Part shown: positions 22,690 to 34,474 of the stretch, one piece after another
Numbering within the stretch: position 1 is the first letter of the stretch
Layout of the letters: the number at the start of each line of letters is the position of its first letter
NCBI GenBank assembly: GCA_014058105.1
Contig: JACGCM010002784.1
Location: 620,001-684,000 of the forward strand
Reading direction: 5' to 3'
Source of the DNA: Kingdonia uniflora
Taxonomy: Eukaryota > Streptophyta > Magnoliopsida > Ranunculales > Circaeasteraceae
DNA length: 64,000 nt
Translations under genes and position numbers: made by a program
The notes under the pieces: generated by a model
The model's database searches: none
What the model was told of the DNA's origin: nothing
The model's input: the letters and a program-made list of their open reading frames with translations, nothing else

Positions 22690-23460
22690 TGTTTGGAAGG
22701 AGGTTAAGTCAGTGGAAAGAGATTGAAGGATTGATGTCAGGCATTTCTTGGAAAGTCCAGGCGAAGACGTCAATATTTTTCTTAAGTAGCTGTATCGTGG
22801 CCTCTTTTTCGTCTATTGACAACTTGGAGCCAATGAAAGTTGTGCATTCTGTGTCATAAAGTTCAACAGTGTCAACCATTTTGGTGTCATGTTGCTTAAA
22901 TGTGGGTGGTGCGTCGTGCTGTAGTTGATATGCTTTGAGAAGTTTAGCTGTATGAGGGTTAGTTGTGGTATTTTCGCATATTCGTGCGACTGCTTGGCTG
23001 CCTTTGATTTCATAGACCCCGTGATTCCTCGGAAAATGTAGTACTAGATAATAAGTTGTGGGTACTACTTTGATAGAATGTAACCAACTGCGTCCCAAAA
23101 ATCCTAAATATTTGGATTCTGCATCAATGACAAGAAATTTGACGAATGTAATTTCTAAACCTGCCTGAACTGGCAGAGTGATTTCTCCTGTGGCGGATTC
23201 TTTTGAACCATTGAAGCCCGTAATTGTTGTTGTCGAAGCTTTTACCGAATTGCAAGGCCTAGGACTTCAATTGCTCTTATGAATAAGACATCTGTGGCGC
23301 TTTCGGTATCGATAAGAAGCGTATGGAGGTAATCTTGTCCGACTTTGAGCATAATAATTAGAGGGTCATCATGAGGGTATTTAACATGGCTGGTGTCACA
23401 GTCTTCGAAAGTTATTTGGTGAGGACGTTTGGACTTGCTTATGCTGGGAAGAAGTTTTGT
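22690..23460 (-). pseudogene. Gypsy protease region
   Basis: An aspartic protease site is readable near 23,300 as LLIDTESATDVLF, where D-T/S-G-S/A is expected, so the Gly is Glu here. Downstream, YLGFLGRSWLHSIKVVPTTYY (near 23,080) matches the conserved second half of the fold, followed by the linker to reverse transcriptase (ECTTFIGSKLSIDEKEATIQ). Stops and shifts are present. The enzyme would cleave the polyprotein in virus-like particles. Confidence 0.75.
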
Positions 23461-25169
23461 TTATTTATCTGAAGAGGTCATTTTGCAGCAAGACGTAATG
23501 CGATCGTCTTGTTTTCTTTTCTTCCCCTTTTCTACCTCGATCATATACAAGTGGTGAGCTTGTTCTTGGACCTGGTTTTGCTCGACTTCTTTGTGTTTTG
23601 CTTGATCCTCGAGAAACTTTTGGATGTCGATGACATTATTGTGAAATCTTCCAGGTAATAGGATACGAGAAATTATTTGTATGAGGGAGTAACAACTATT
23701 AGTTTTGTGACTATGCACATTATGATACTGACATAAGGGTCTGTTGGAAAGGTCAGTAATTACTTGTGGCGTGCGATAACACTCGTCTCCATTTATCGTT
23801 GGCAAGATAGCGGAGAGGGTTGTTGTCATCAGTGGTAGAACTGAGGCAGGTCTATCGGGTTTGCCATCCTTTATATTATTGTTATCGGTGTTTCGGTCGC
23901 GTTGCTTAGGCGCTTCAGTAGTGATTGCTCGTTGGGATGGGGTCAAAGATGTTTCTCGAGAATGGATGGCAGAAGAGCTCTTCATCTTATCTTTCTTTGA
24001 CCACTCTAGTTTGATGTAGTTATTAACTACATCAATTATTTCAGTGACTGTGCAAGGCTTTTGTAGAGTAAGTTTTTCTCAAACTTTTGAGTCAATGTGC
24101 GAGGTGGCGGTGAATGCCGAAACTACGATTTTAGGGTCTGAATTCCCAATTTTCCGTGTTTCCTGAAGGAAACGCTTATAAAAGTTTGCCAAGGTTTCTT
24201 TTGCGCCATGCTCGAAGTAAAATCGGGAATCAACAATGATTTTTCGCTCCTTAGCATGAGCGTAATTAGATTTGAAAAGATGCTGTAATTGGCTGAAAGT
24301 GTTGATGGGGGCTTCTTAGATAGTGTGGAACCATCAGAGTGGTTTTTCCTTTAGGCTCATGTTGAATAGCCTACATAGCTTATGGTCGAGTTTAGAATAT
24401 AATCCAACCGCGGCTTTGAAATGCTAAACATGTGTAAGGGGGTCAGTTAGGCCTGCATATTGAATAAATTTGGGCATATGGAAAATTTCTGGAATGGGCC
24501 TATTTTCGAGGTATGGAGAGATGGGGATTGTTTCTATTCTATCAAATACTGATCGTTGGCCTGGGATGTCAGAGTTAATGGCTTGGATTCTATTTTTATG
24601 GTCGTCTAAGGTGACGAATTATTGTAGGGGAGAGGCAAGGATGCGATCTGAGGAAAAAAATCGCCCTGTCCTTCTGGTCCCAATTGATTTCCGACGGGCC
24701 TTTTCTCTGGCAGAGGGGATTAATGACGTGTGCGTTGACTGCCTTGGGTTGTTGATGCTGAAGAAGTTAAACCAAAATGTTGAGGGGCTCTGTTTGGATT
24801 TCTGGATCTGGATCGAGAAATTTATTGGTCGTATTCTCTAGGCTGATCATCGCGTTGAAGTGCTCATGATCGATGTTCACTCTGAGTAAGTAGAGGTAAC
24901 GTCTGGTAGGCAGTGAGTCGATCTTGTGTCCTCCGTAGTCTCTCCATATCTTTTTGATGTATTTGACTTTGTTGATCCATGGCTTTTCTTTGTTCGTCTC
25001 TCTCCATTTGAAGAGCTTGAGCATGGACACGCTGATCTTCCAGTCTCTGGGTTTTTTCTATGGCCATTTGTTTTTGAAGTTCGAGTACTGCACCGTGTAG
25101 ATCAATAGCTCCTTGTATTTCTTGATCTCTTACGGTACTGGAATGGCTTCTTAAGTTCATGTTTGTCAT
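23461..25169 (-). pseudogene. Gypsy gag
   Basis: The N-terminal open frame from 25,169 (MTNMNLRSHSSTVRDQEIQG) is a Gln/Glu-rich coiled coil. The capsid-like middle reads across stops near 24,480-24,050 (GLYSKLDHKLCRLFNMSLKE, ETLANFYKRFLQETRKI). The C-terminal frame 23,985-23,461 holds a degenerate zinc knuckle CQYHNVHSHKTNSC and a charged tail. Gag builds the particle that packages the RNA. It is interrupted by stops and at least one frameshift. Confidence 0.75.
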
Positions 25170-25215
25170 CAGATGGTGCTCAAATCAGAAACGGCAGAAA
25201 AAAGTGTGGTATGTT

Positions 25216-25231
25216 CCCACAGACGGTGCCA
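25216..25231 (-). other. Primer-binding site of the gypsy element
   Basis: On the minus strand TGGCACCGTCTGTGGG begins two nucleotides after the 5' LTR, the position of a tRNA primer site. The usual plant wording is TGGCGCCGTCTGTGGG; here one G is changed to A. Confidence 0.8.
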
Positions 25232-25233
25232 AT

Positions 25234-25763
25234 TGTAGTGGTGAGTTTTCTAGGAGGAAACTCTTTTCCAATACTTATTTGTAAAGACTACAATAAATCT
25301 AGATAGACAAGATTTTACATGGAAAACTCAGTAGAAACTGAGAAAAACCATAACCCCAAGGAAGGTTTTGATGAAAAATCCAGTATGTTGCTAGTTATTA
25401 CAGAGTTATTGAATGATAGTAGGGTTATGAGGTTATAATTGGTAATGTATGAGAATTTCTCTGTCTCGAATAATCTATTCTTTGCCTATATTTATAGTAG
25501 ATACATGCAGTTTTACAAAAAAAAAAACTGTCTCCTATTTCGGGGGTAGAGGGCAAACTTCGCGGATCTCTAACAGCTCTTTCTTGACCAGGCATAACGG
25601 CTACCTTTGGTAGGTTGAGGGCATACATAATATTCTAGAATGCAGAGTTATCTTCAACTATAATGTATTATCTTCTCGAATGTAGGTCTTCGATTATGTA
25701 TGGCTGTCTTCGACTACACTTTGCTGGCTTATCCTTGTCAAATCTAGGGAATATGTTACTACA
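25234..25763 (-). repeat. 5' LTR of the Tat-like gypsy element
   Basis: 530 bp, TGTAG...CTACA ends (perfect 5-nt inverted), adjacent to AGAGT on the right and the primer site on the left. Confidence 0.9.
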
Positions 25764-25768
25764 AGAGT

Positions 25769-27575
25769 GCCAAGGAAGAGACGGGCAGAATTCCCAAAAC
25801 TTGAGAATATTCAATCAACTACAAAAAATTTACTTTAGCAATTTGCACCTGGAGAGGGATTGGAGGTGGTAAAAGATTTAATGGTAGATGATGATGTTAA
25901 AGTGAATTTGGAAGCGATATCGTCTAAATATGGTGGTAGTCCTCTAAAGGTATCATTTGTTTACTTGTTCTTATAATTTATATGATATTATTTGACATTT
26001 GTTTTTCAAAATATTGGCATTTACTTTACGTAATTTTCTATTTCTTCAGAAGTCTGTCATTTGTTCGGAATGCTTTTGGCATTTGTGAGATTGTCTTTGT
26101 CATTCTCTTTTCCAGAACTTTCATTTCTTATGATGTCATTGTTCATTTTATTTGTTGTATGTGAAATGGAAGAAGGGTGACGAAAAAGATAATGATGATA
26201 AGAAAGATGTCGAGGATAATGTTAAATTTGAAGAAGAGCAGCCTCAAGTTGCCGAAGAAGAGGATTCAAAACCGCCAACTATAGTGGTGTATTATAATGG
26301 GAAAGAAGATATACAACATGCCAATGAGGCATTTGTTGAAGAAGAGGATTCATAACCTCATGTTACTAATTTTTGTTTGTATTGAGCTATCCATACCATT
26401 TTTTTAAATTTGTTTCTTCTTTAACCTTTCCTGTATATACTATGGTGGCTGCAAATTTAGCAAAAATTGATATAGTATTCTTCAACCAGGAGGAAGTTAT
26501 TGGTGAAGCTTATCAGGTAACTTATCATTTGTTTGTTGTTGACTCCTCATTTTCTTCTTTTGTTTTACCATATCTTGTATCACTCTTATCATTTGTTGTC
26601 TGTTTATTTACAGGCTAGCGCGGACCAAGCAACTGCTGTATATGTCAAGGAATAGACTCTGGAGGTTGAAAAAACTGAAGATGAAGCTAGTTAGGTAACT
26701 TATTTGTTCTTTGCTGGTAACTTCTCATTTTCTTCTTTGATTTTCCCATATCTTGTATCACTCTTATCATTTATAGTCTATTTATTTATAGGCTAGTACA
26801 GACCAAACTATTATTGTATCTGTCGAGGAACAAACTATAGAGGTTGCACAAACTGATGTAGTAATCTCCCACCAGGAGGAAGATGTTGGTGAAGCTAGTT
26901 AGGTAACTTATCATTTTTTTGCTGGTAATTTCTCATTTCCTTCTAGTTATTTTCCCATATCTTGTATCACTCTTATCATTTGTAGTATATTTATTTATAG
27001 AGTAAGAGAGTAAAGTGGAAGTGGAACAAAATAAAGAGGAGGTGGTTGAAGGTAAGGATGATGATGATGGAAATTTGAAGAATAAATCAGACCCTGAGAA
27101 AGTAATAAAAGACATAGTTGTTGACCAGACCAATGTATGAAGTACTTTTAAACCAAACAACTGGTTTATTACTCAATCTCATGTATTAAGCACATTTATA
27201 TTTCATTTTCTTATTTCAACATATCTGTTCCAGCTTATTTTATTGGAGTCAGACGTGAATGTCATCTTAAAGAAGATGCATGCACTAACTGAGGATGAAA
27301 TTAATGAAAAAGCCTTCATAATGGCTTGTCGAATGAACCAATTGTATGCTCACCTTGAGGAGCTTCTTCTGGGAGTGTTATTAAAATCTTTTATTCAAAG
27401 ATCCATTTCCCAAGATGAGTAAAGCCAGGTGGACCAAGTCTGGTTACTGAGGAAAGATGAATTATCTCCTGAAGCTAAGAAGGACAATAAGAGTACCTAT
27501 ATGATGATAAGTAAAGAAACTATTTGCCTTAACGCTTTCTACACCTTATATCCAAAGCAATGGTTTGATAATAAG
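25769..27575 (+). pseudogene. Ulp1-type MULE gene, middle exons after the gypsy insertion
   Basis: Reading resumes in frame after the insertion (PRKRRAEFPKLENIQSTTKN), then LEVVKDLMVDDDVKVNLEAI near 25,865-25,950. An acidic exon at 26,160-26,354 (KGDEKDNDDKKDVEDNVKFE) is followed by repeated short acidic exons (26,440-27,003), an Asp/Glu-rich exon (27,010-27,137) and a helical exon at 27,237-27,575 (KKMHALTEDEINEKAFIMAC). Introns carry TCATTTGTT words. The region looks like a long acidic linker between the DUF1985-like part and the peptidase. Stops are common, several being TAG where the neighbouring copy has CAG. Confidence 0.6.
26440..27003 (+). repeat. Exon-intron module repeated three times (about 190-200 bp)
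   Basis: Each unit holds a short acidic exon ending GAAGCT(T/A).T(C/T)AG, a GTAACTTAT donor and an intron with CTTGTATCACTCTTATCATT, then TATTTA(C/T)AG. The second and third copies end their exon in TAG where the first has CAG, so the stop predates the last duplication. Confidence 0.75.
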
Positions 27576-27749
27576 GTATTTATATCATTTATTTCTTTTC
27601 CTCTGTCATTTATACAAGAGTTTCTACCTTTTAATTTCAAATTTTTTGTCATTTATTTGTTTGCACTATATCATTAGTTTTGCCTTTGTTGTCATTTGTA
27701 ATATTGAACTTTATTATTTTTGTTATCTAATTTGTCATTTTCTTTTCCT

Positions 27750-28475
27750 ATTCAGGTCATTGATGTGTACATTAAATCCCTGATTCAATATTTTGATATA
27801 CAACATCATGCCCGCCCAGATAAATAAAAGACTGTGCTGGCAGATGTCTTTGGCTGTTAATATATTGGCAGGGATTTTAATGTCTGGACTCGTAATATGT
27901 CATCTCCAGAAGGTGTGAAATTGAAAAAGAAATTAATTTAGGAACAAATTACATATATGCAATGAGATCGTACAATTTCTAATTGCATCCATCGAGGAGA
28001 TTTGAAAGTGGTTAATTCAAAATTAATACTCATTCCCTGGAATATCAATGACAACCACTGGGTTCTTTGTGATGTGTCCTTTAAGGCAAGGAAAATATGC
28101 ATCTATGATTCAATGGTGGATGTAAAAATTACAAATGCACGGAAGAAGAAGTTATCTCCTAGACATCAGCTTATTGAAAATCAGATATCAACGATCCTTC
28201 TAAAAATATTGATATGAAGAGATTTTGTCGATTGTAATTGCCCACCTATTGGTTAAGAGGTAAAGGATTATGGTCTAAACTTCAAATGGACAACTCGTTT
28301 TGGGAAATATCTAATACAGCCAAATGGTTATAACTGCGGGGTCTATATGCTTGTCTTTATGAATAATCTCCTTAGGGGAAAACATTTTCTAGATCTGATA
28401 GATGGTAATGAATGTCGTTACACAATTGCTTATGACATATTGAGGCTGAGAGTTGAGCTGGAGGAGATTTAGAAA
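27750..28475 (+). pseudogene. Ulp1-type (C48) cysteine peptidase domain of the MULE gene
   Basis: The catalytic domain is clear: LILIPWNINDNHWVLCDVSF with the catalytic His in NHW, KICIYDSMVD with the Asp, and FGKYLIQPNGYNCGVYMLVF with the oxyanion Gln and the nucleophile Cys (NCGV). It ends AYDILRLRVELEEI before a stop near 28,472. Such enzymes remove SUMO-like proteins. In plants, Ulp1-like domains were captured by MULEs and multiplied with them, but no substrate is known for these copies. Stops at about 27,825, 27,940 and 28,214 break the frame, while all catalytic residues survive. Confidence 0.85.
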
Positions 28476-28559
28476 CTTTGACATCCATTTTATTATAATG
28501 TATAATTTCTGTAATTTTGTAAAGTTATAAACAAGTAATATCATTAATTTATATAATCT

Positions 28560-31500
28560 TTCTCATTTGTTATATCTTCTTTGTTATTCGTATACTACAT
28601 ATTTGTTAGAATCCCTAGTCTGTATAGTTGGATTATTATTAATTTTATATTTCTTATGCATGATTTGATATTTGTTATCATAGATTTGTCATTTGTTATA
28701 TATGATTTGGCATTTGTTATCGGAGATATATAATTTGTTATATATGATTTGGCATTTATTATCAGAGATTTGTCATTTGTTATCTATGATATATCATTCG
28801 TTGTATATTATTTGGCATTTGTTACCAAAGATTTCTCATTCGTTATATATTATTTATTTTATATATTTACAACATTTGATGTAAGTGAATGGTCGATTTG
28901 GTTCAAATGAATTGTGATTGTTTGCAAGTAGACAACATGTGTTCTTAAAAACATGATTATTTATTTATTATATAGAATTTTTCATTTATTATATATGATT
29001 TGGCATTTGTTAACTATGATTTGTCATTTGTTGACTTTGATTTGTCATTTATTAACTATCAATGGTTTATTTGGTTCTTTGAACATTTGTATTGTGCTTG
29101 TTTGTAAGTAGACAACATTTGTACTTAAAAAACAATTTGTTATTTGTTGACTATGATTTGCCATTTGTTACCAATGACAAATCATAGCTAACAAATGATA
29201 AATTATTGATAACTAATTTTTTTAAGTTCAAATGAAGTCTACTAACAAACAAACATAATACAAATATTCAAAGAACCAAATAGACCATTGTTAGTTAGCA
29301 AATGACATCAAAATCAACAAATGACAAATCATAGTTAACAAATGACAAATCGGTTTTTGAAGTACAAATGTTGTCTACTATCAAACAAACATAATACAAT
29401 TGTTCAAAGAACCAAATAGATCATTAATAGTTAGCAAATAGACCATTGATAGTTAACAAATAAACCATTGATAGTTAACAAATAACATATCATGGTCAAC
29501 AAATGACAAATCATAGTCAACAAATGACAAATCTTTTTTTTAAGTACAAATGTTGCCTACTATCATACAAACACAATACAAATATTCAAAGAACCAAATA
29601 GAGTATTGTCTACTAATAAACAAATACAATACAAATGTTCAAAGAACCAAATAAACTATTGATAGTTAACAAATGACAAATCATTGTTAATAAATGACAA
29701 GTCATTGATAACAGATGACAAATCATAGTCAACAAATGGAAAATTGTTTTTTTAAGTACAAATGTTGTCTACTAACATATAAACACAATATAATTGTTCA
29801 AAAAACCAAATAGACCATTATTAGTTAACAATTGACAAATCATTGGTAACAAATGACAAATCATAGTCAATAAATGACAAATTATTTTTTTAAGTACAAA
29901 CGTTGTCTACTATCATACAAATGCAATACAAATGTTCAAAGAACCAAACAGACCATTGATAGTTAACAAATGACATATCAAAGTCAACAAATGACAAATC
30001 ATAATTAACAAATGATAAATCGTTTTTTTAAGTACAAATATTATTTACTATGAAACAAGCACAATACAAATGCTCAAAGAACCAAATAGACCATTGATAG
30101 TTAACAAATGACATATCATGGTCAACAAATGATAAATCATAGTCAACAAATGACAAATCGTTTTTTTAAGTACAAATGTTGTCTACTAACAAAGAAACAC
30201 AATACAAATATTCAAAGAACCAAATAGACCATTGATAGCTAACAAATGGCATATCATGGCCAACAAATGACAAATCATAGTCAACAAATGACAAATCATT
30301 TTTTAAGTACAAATGTTGTCTACTATCATACAAACACAATACAAATGTTCAAAGAACCAAATAGACCATTGATAGTTAACAAATAACATATCATGGTCAA
30401 CAAATGATAAATCATAGCAACAAATGATAAATCATTTTTTTAAGTACAAATGTTGTCTACTATCTTACAAACATAATACAAATGTTCATAAAACCAAATA
30501 GAGTATTGTCTACTAACAAACAAATACAATACAAATGTTCAAAAAACCAAATAGACCATTGATAGTTAACAAATGGTAAATCATTATTAACAAATGACAA
30601 ATCATTGATAACAGATGACAAATCATAGTTAACAAATGGAAAATTATTTTTTTAAGTACAAATGCTGTTTTTTAACATATAAACACAATACAAATGTTCA
30701 AAAAACCAAATAGACCATTGCTAGTTAACAATTGACAAATCATTGGTAAGAAATGACAAATCATAGTTAACAAATGACAAATCATTTTTTTAAGTACAAA
30801 TGTTGTCTACGATCATACAAACACAATACAAATCTTCAAAGAACCAAATAGACCATTGATAGTTAACAAATGACATATCATGGCCAACAAATGATAAATC
30901 ATGGTCAACAAATGATAAATCATTTTTTAAAGTACAAATGTTGTCTACTATCATACAAACATAATACAAATGTTCAAAAAACCAAATAGACCATTGATAG
31001 TTAACAAATGACATATTATGGCCAACAAATGACAAATCATGGTCAACAAATGACAAATCATGGTCAACAAATGTTGTCTACTATCATATAAACACAATAC
31101 AAATCCCCAAAGAACCAAATAGACCATTGATAGTTAACAAATGACAAATCATTGGTAACAAATAATAAATCATAGTCAACAAATGATAAATCATTTTTTT
31201 AAGTACAAATGTTGTCTACTATCATACAAACACAATATAAATGTTCAAAGAACCAAATAGACCATTGATAGTTAACAAATGACATATCAAAGTCAAAAAA
31301 TGACAAATCATAGTTAAAAAATGTCAAAAAAAATTTTAAGTACAAATATTGTCAATTATCAAACAAACACAATACAAATGTTCAAAAAATCAAATAGATT
31401 ATTGATAGTTAACAAATGACATATCATGGTCAACAAATGACAAATCATAGTCAACAAATGACAAATCGTTTGTTAAGTACAAATGTTGTCTACTAACAGA

Positions 31501-32230
31501 CAAATACAATACAAATCTTTAAAGAACCAAATAGACCATTGATAGTTAACAAATAACACATCATAGTCAACAAATGACAAATCATTTTTTAAAGTACAAA
31601 TATTGTCTACTATCATACAAACACAATACAAATGTTCAAAGAACTAAATAGACCATTGATAGTTAACAAATGATAATTTATAGTCAATAAATGACAAATC
31701 ATAGCTAATAAATGAAGAATTATAGTAAACAAATGACAAATCCCGTATAACATATAAATAATCTTGTTTTTAAGTACAAATACTGTCTACTTACAAACAA
31801 CACAATTTATTATATCAAATAACCAAATAGATCATTAACTTACATCATATATAACGAATGTCAAATCATATATCGTAGATAAAAAAATATTCTATCTACA
31901 GAACATGTATGCCAATATTTCGTAGATAACAAATGACAAATCATATATAACGAATGACATGTCATTTGTTTGTAAGTAGACATCAATTGTATTTATAAAC
32001 TGGATTATTCATATGTTATATATGATTTGTCATCTCTTATATAAATTATTTGTCATTTGTTATCAATAATTTATAATTTGTGATTTGTTATCGATGATTT
32101 GCCATTTGTTATAATATTACTTGTCATTTGTTATCTGAAATTTGCCATTTGTCAACTATGATTTGTCATTTGTAATCATCGATTTGTCATCTTTTATAGA
32201 TTACTTCTCATTTTTTATATATGATTTGTC
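28560..32230. repeat. Satellite-like array (about 140-bp units) of CAAATGACAAATCA words, with orientation switches
   Basis: The central part (about 29,170-31,960) repeats a unit with AAGTACAAATGTTGTCTACT, ACAATACAAATGTTCAAAGA, ACCAAATAGACCATTGATAG and several CAAATGACAAATCA words. The unit landmark recurs at least sixteen times, mostly 130-145 bp apart, with some longer spacings. Left of about 29,170 and right of about 31,960 the same words run in the opposite orientation. The right switch point is a 14-bp perfect palindrome AATGACATGTCATT (31,954-31,967). No coding function. Confidence 0.9.
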
Positions 32231-32368
32231 ATCATCTTCATCTTCAGCATGCTAAGATTAGATTTCTTTACTTCGAAAGTACAATACTCATTGGGCACAA
32301 AAAAAGAAATTTTATTAGCTCGAATATTGTTATAGATCTTAATTTATATTACATCAATTTATATTAGT

Positions 32369-32781
32369 TTATGCACTCAGAGGTGGTGGTGGTGGTCGGT
32401 CTCCCCTACCACCACCATCGTCTCCTCCTCTGTAAATCCCACCACCACCACCATTTCTTCCTCTGATCCTACTCAGGATAGCGGTAAGACATCATCGGAC
32501 GTATACCAGCAGCTTCATCCATGATGTAACAGCATCCTCTGCTAGAAGATGCAGACCAATTCTCCTCCCCTACTCCGACGTTATCATATAATGAAAGCAG
32601 AACATTTGATAATAATCGGCATCCGCATCTTCCACCTGTTTATATGTCATCCCATGGAAGTTAGGATGCACTGGAATGGGAATATGAAGTTCAAGGGATG
32701 GGTCTCAAAGTATCGAAGCCGCAGCTCTTGCATCTTGGCATGAATCCTAGCCTCGTACGCTTGGCATCTAGTGGTCACCAT
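32369..32781 (-). pseudogene. RG-tailed small-protein relic (second family member)
   Basis: The minus strand starts MVTTRCQAYEARIHAKMQEL at 32,781, then after one frame shift reads VHPNFHGMTYKQVEDADADY and, past an in-frame stop, GLHLLAEDAV. A further frame shift leads to DEAAGIRPMMSYRYPE and a Gly/Arg-rich tail (RIRGRNGGGGGIYRGG) ending in a Pro run. Order and wording match the copy at 3,490-3,941 throughout. The RG tail corresponds to a (CCA/CCT)n-rich stretch at 32,380-32,460. It lies inside the MULE next to the satellite. Confidence 0.65.
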
Positions 32782-33215
32782 CTTCTTTACAGAGCAGATA
32801 CATAATAGTTGTACAAGATTAAATAAGGAATGATGAAGTACTTGCCGAATAAACCACATTAGTATTTATAACATAGTACTGCAAATCACAACAGTGTTTA
32901 ATGCTGAGTTGCAAATCCCAATGTCAGAATGTATTCAAACATAGTAGTATTTAATGCTGACCAAACCCATTAAAAATGAAAGAACATTGGAAATATATTT
33001 GTTATTTAATGAAATATATGTCATCCAACAATAAACGATCTGTCATTTGTTTTAAAGATTTTGTCATTTACAATCCATAAATTACATGCTATTGTTAAAA
33101 TGTTGTCATTTGCTATATATGATTTAGCATTTGATCCATAAGAGTTTAACATTCTAATGCTAGAAATTAACGTCACTAAAGATAAGAAATATTACACTTT
33201 ACTCCTACATATTTC

Positions 33216-33660
33216 CTACTTGTTAAGATGTAAAGATTTTAACTTGGACAAAAAATCATGCAACATCTCCGTTCTGACCTCCGAGATTCTTAGTTGAGTG
33301 TAAGTTTCAGATGTAATAGTGTCGAGGATCTGATTGCTCCCTTGGCTAGAATTTTTGATGTCTTCCACCATTGACGATTGTGGCCTTTTAGAATCATCAG
33401 GCGTACGTAGAGGATTCTCGAAATCAAGTTTTAAACTGACAATGGTATTGTGGACAATGGTAGAATCTTTTACCATGCAGTTTAGAGACTCTGCAAATGA
33501 GACCACAATCGCACATTTTCACCTCATCTACCCACGCCCATAAACCACACCTACCAATTTTTTGAGCGCATTGACAGAACCAGCGATTAGGGTTGAGGCT
33601 TGTGCGTGAGAGATGAAGATCATAATTTTCACCGCACCAGCAAATAAGGGAATACATCAT
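33216..33660 (-). pseudogene. GRF-type zinc-finger protein (frameshifted)
   Basis: The frame from 33,660 reads CWCGENYDLHLSRTSLNPNR and CGLWAWVDE, then a second set MCDCGLICRVSKL and KRFYHCPQYHCQF. This matches the plant GRF zinc-finger pattern (CxCG...T..NPGR.F..C.......CG.W.W.D). The frame then stops, but a shifted frame continues with ENPLRTPDDSKRPQSSMVED and a helical tail (ISEVRTEMLHDFLSKLKSLH) to 33,216. GRF fingers bind single-stranded nucleic acid in some proteins; small plant GRF proteins are mostly uncharacterised. Its place within the MULE suggests cargo. Confidence 0.65.
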
Positions 33661-34040
33661 TGATAAGGAAGTATGTAATGCTTGAGAACTGGAAGCAAGT
33701 GTACAAGTTATGTAGTATAAGGTTATGACAAGCTATTTATAAAGAAATGAAAATTAACACATTATGATGATACCCTTGGTCACAACAAATGCCATAGCCC
33801 CCGCTTTAAAGCCGACGGATTCTAGCCTTTACAGATAATGTAACAAGTCATTCTTAAAGTTAACTTTGATTACATTTACAACAAGTTATCTAACCAAAAC
33901 ATACACGTGGTTCCCTCCACTCTAAATACTAAGCTCTAAACCCTGCAACGCGTGATTCAAAGTCTTAATTCTCCCAAGTATATAAGAAAAAAACCCTAAA
34001 CTAAAGCTCTAATCCTCAACTCTTTAAAACTTCTCAAGAA

Positions 34041-34474
34041 ATGTCGCACTCCCACTCCACTCGATTTAGCCATGCCTATTCTAGTACCCCTCAAGATTGG
34101 TTTGAGGCAGTAGGGATTGAGGAAGATCAGGCTGACAAACGTCCCTTCAAGTTGAATAAAATTTGCCTAATGGTGAAGGATGTCTCCGGTAAGAAGGCAC
34201 AACTGCTGAAAGAGCATTACGAAGATTTCAAGGAGAAATTAAGAGAGCTCGATGAAATGGATGAAGATCTGGATAAAATTATAAAAAAGAAAAGAGAGCA
34301 CTTTGAAGGGTTCAAGTTCCATATCAGCATCTTGGAAGATCAGCTCTGCGCTCTAAAATTAGACCTGGATGAGCACAAGAAATTATGAGAAGAGTCCGTC
34401 TGTAAAATTAGCTATCTCGAGCAGAAGATCATGGCTATGGAAAGTGATCAGAATTCCTCAAGTGAGGAGTTATG
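34041..34474 (+). CDS. Small coiled-coil protein A
   Basis: An open frame of 115 residues starts MSHSHSTRFSHAYSSTPQDW, then has a charged helical body (KAQLLKEHYEDFKEKLRELD, KKREHFEGFKFHISILEDQL) ending HKKL before TGA. The same frame continues past the stop (EESVCKISYLEQKIMAMESD) to a second stop near 34,472, as in the paralogue at 35,038-35,470, so the original protein was about 143 residues. Upstream there is a TATA-like TATATAAG near 33,980 and AAACCCTAA motifs. No domain family is recognised; a coiled-coil partner role is inference. Confidence 0.5.

Larger units (their letters stand above)
16772..25763 (-). mobile_element. Ty3/gypsy retrotransposon, Tat-like lineage, 8,992 bp, nested in the MULE
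   Basis: Two LTRs (16,772-17,300 and 25,234-25,763) are flanked by the exact duplication AGAGT (16,767-16,771 and 25,764-25,768). On the minus strand the order is 5' LTR, primer site, gag, protease, reverse transcriptase, RNase H, integrase, a 61-bp tandem array, an antisense open frame, polypurine tract and 3' LTR. An RNase H of the type seen in Tat elements, an antisense frame between integrase and 3' LTR, and tandem repeats in the 3' region are all known Tat traits. Frameshifts, a changed protease motif and a deletion across the first RNase H make it inactive. Confidence 0.9.

Noticed and set aside
30790..31056. Minus-strand open frame with repeated DHDLSFVGH and QWSIWFFE units
   Set aside because: It is just a translation of the satellite units. 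The unit length happens to keep one frame open; nothing suggests a protein.
28900..31960. Regular spaced repeats that could look like a CRISPR array
   Set aside because: The context is a plant nuclear transposon, units are about 140 bp and imperfect, the spaces are themselves repeated, and no Cas-type gene is present. It is satellite-like DNA.
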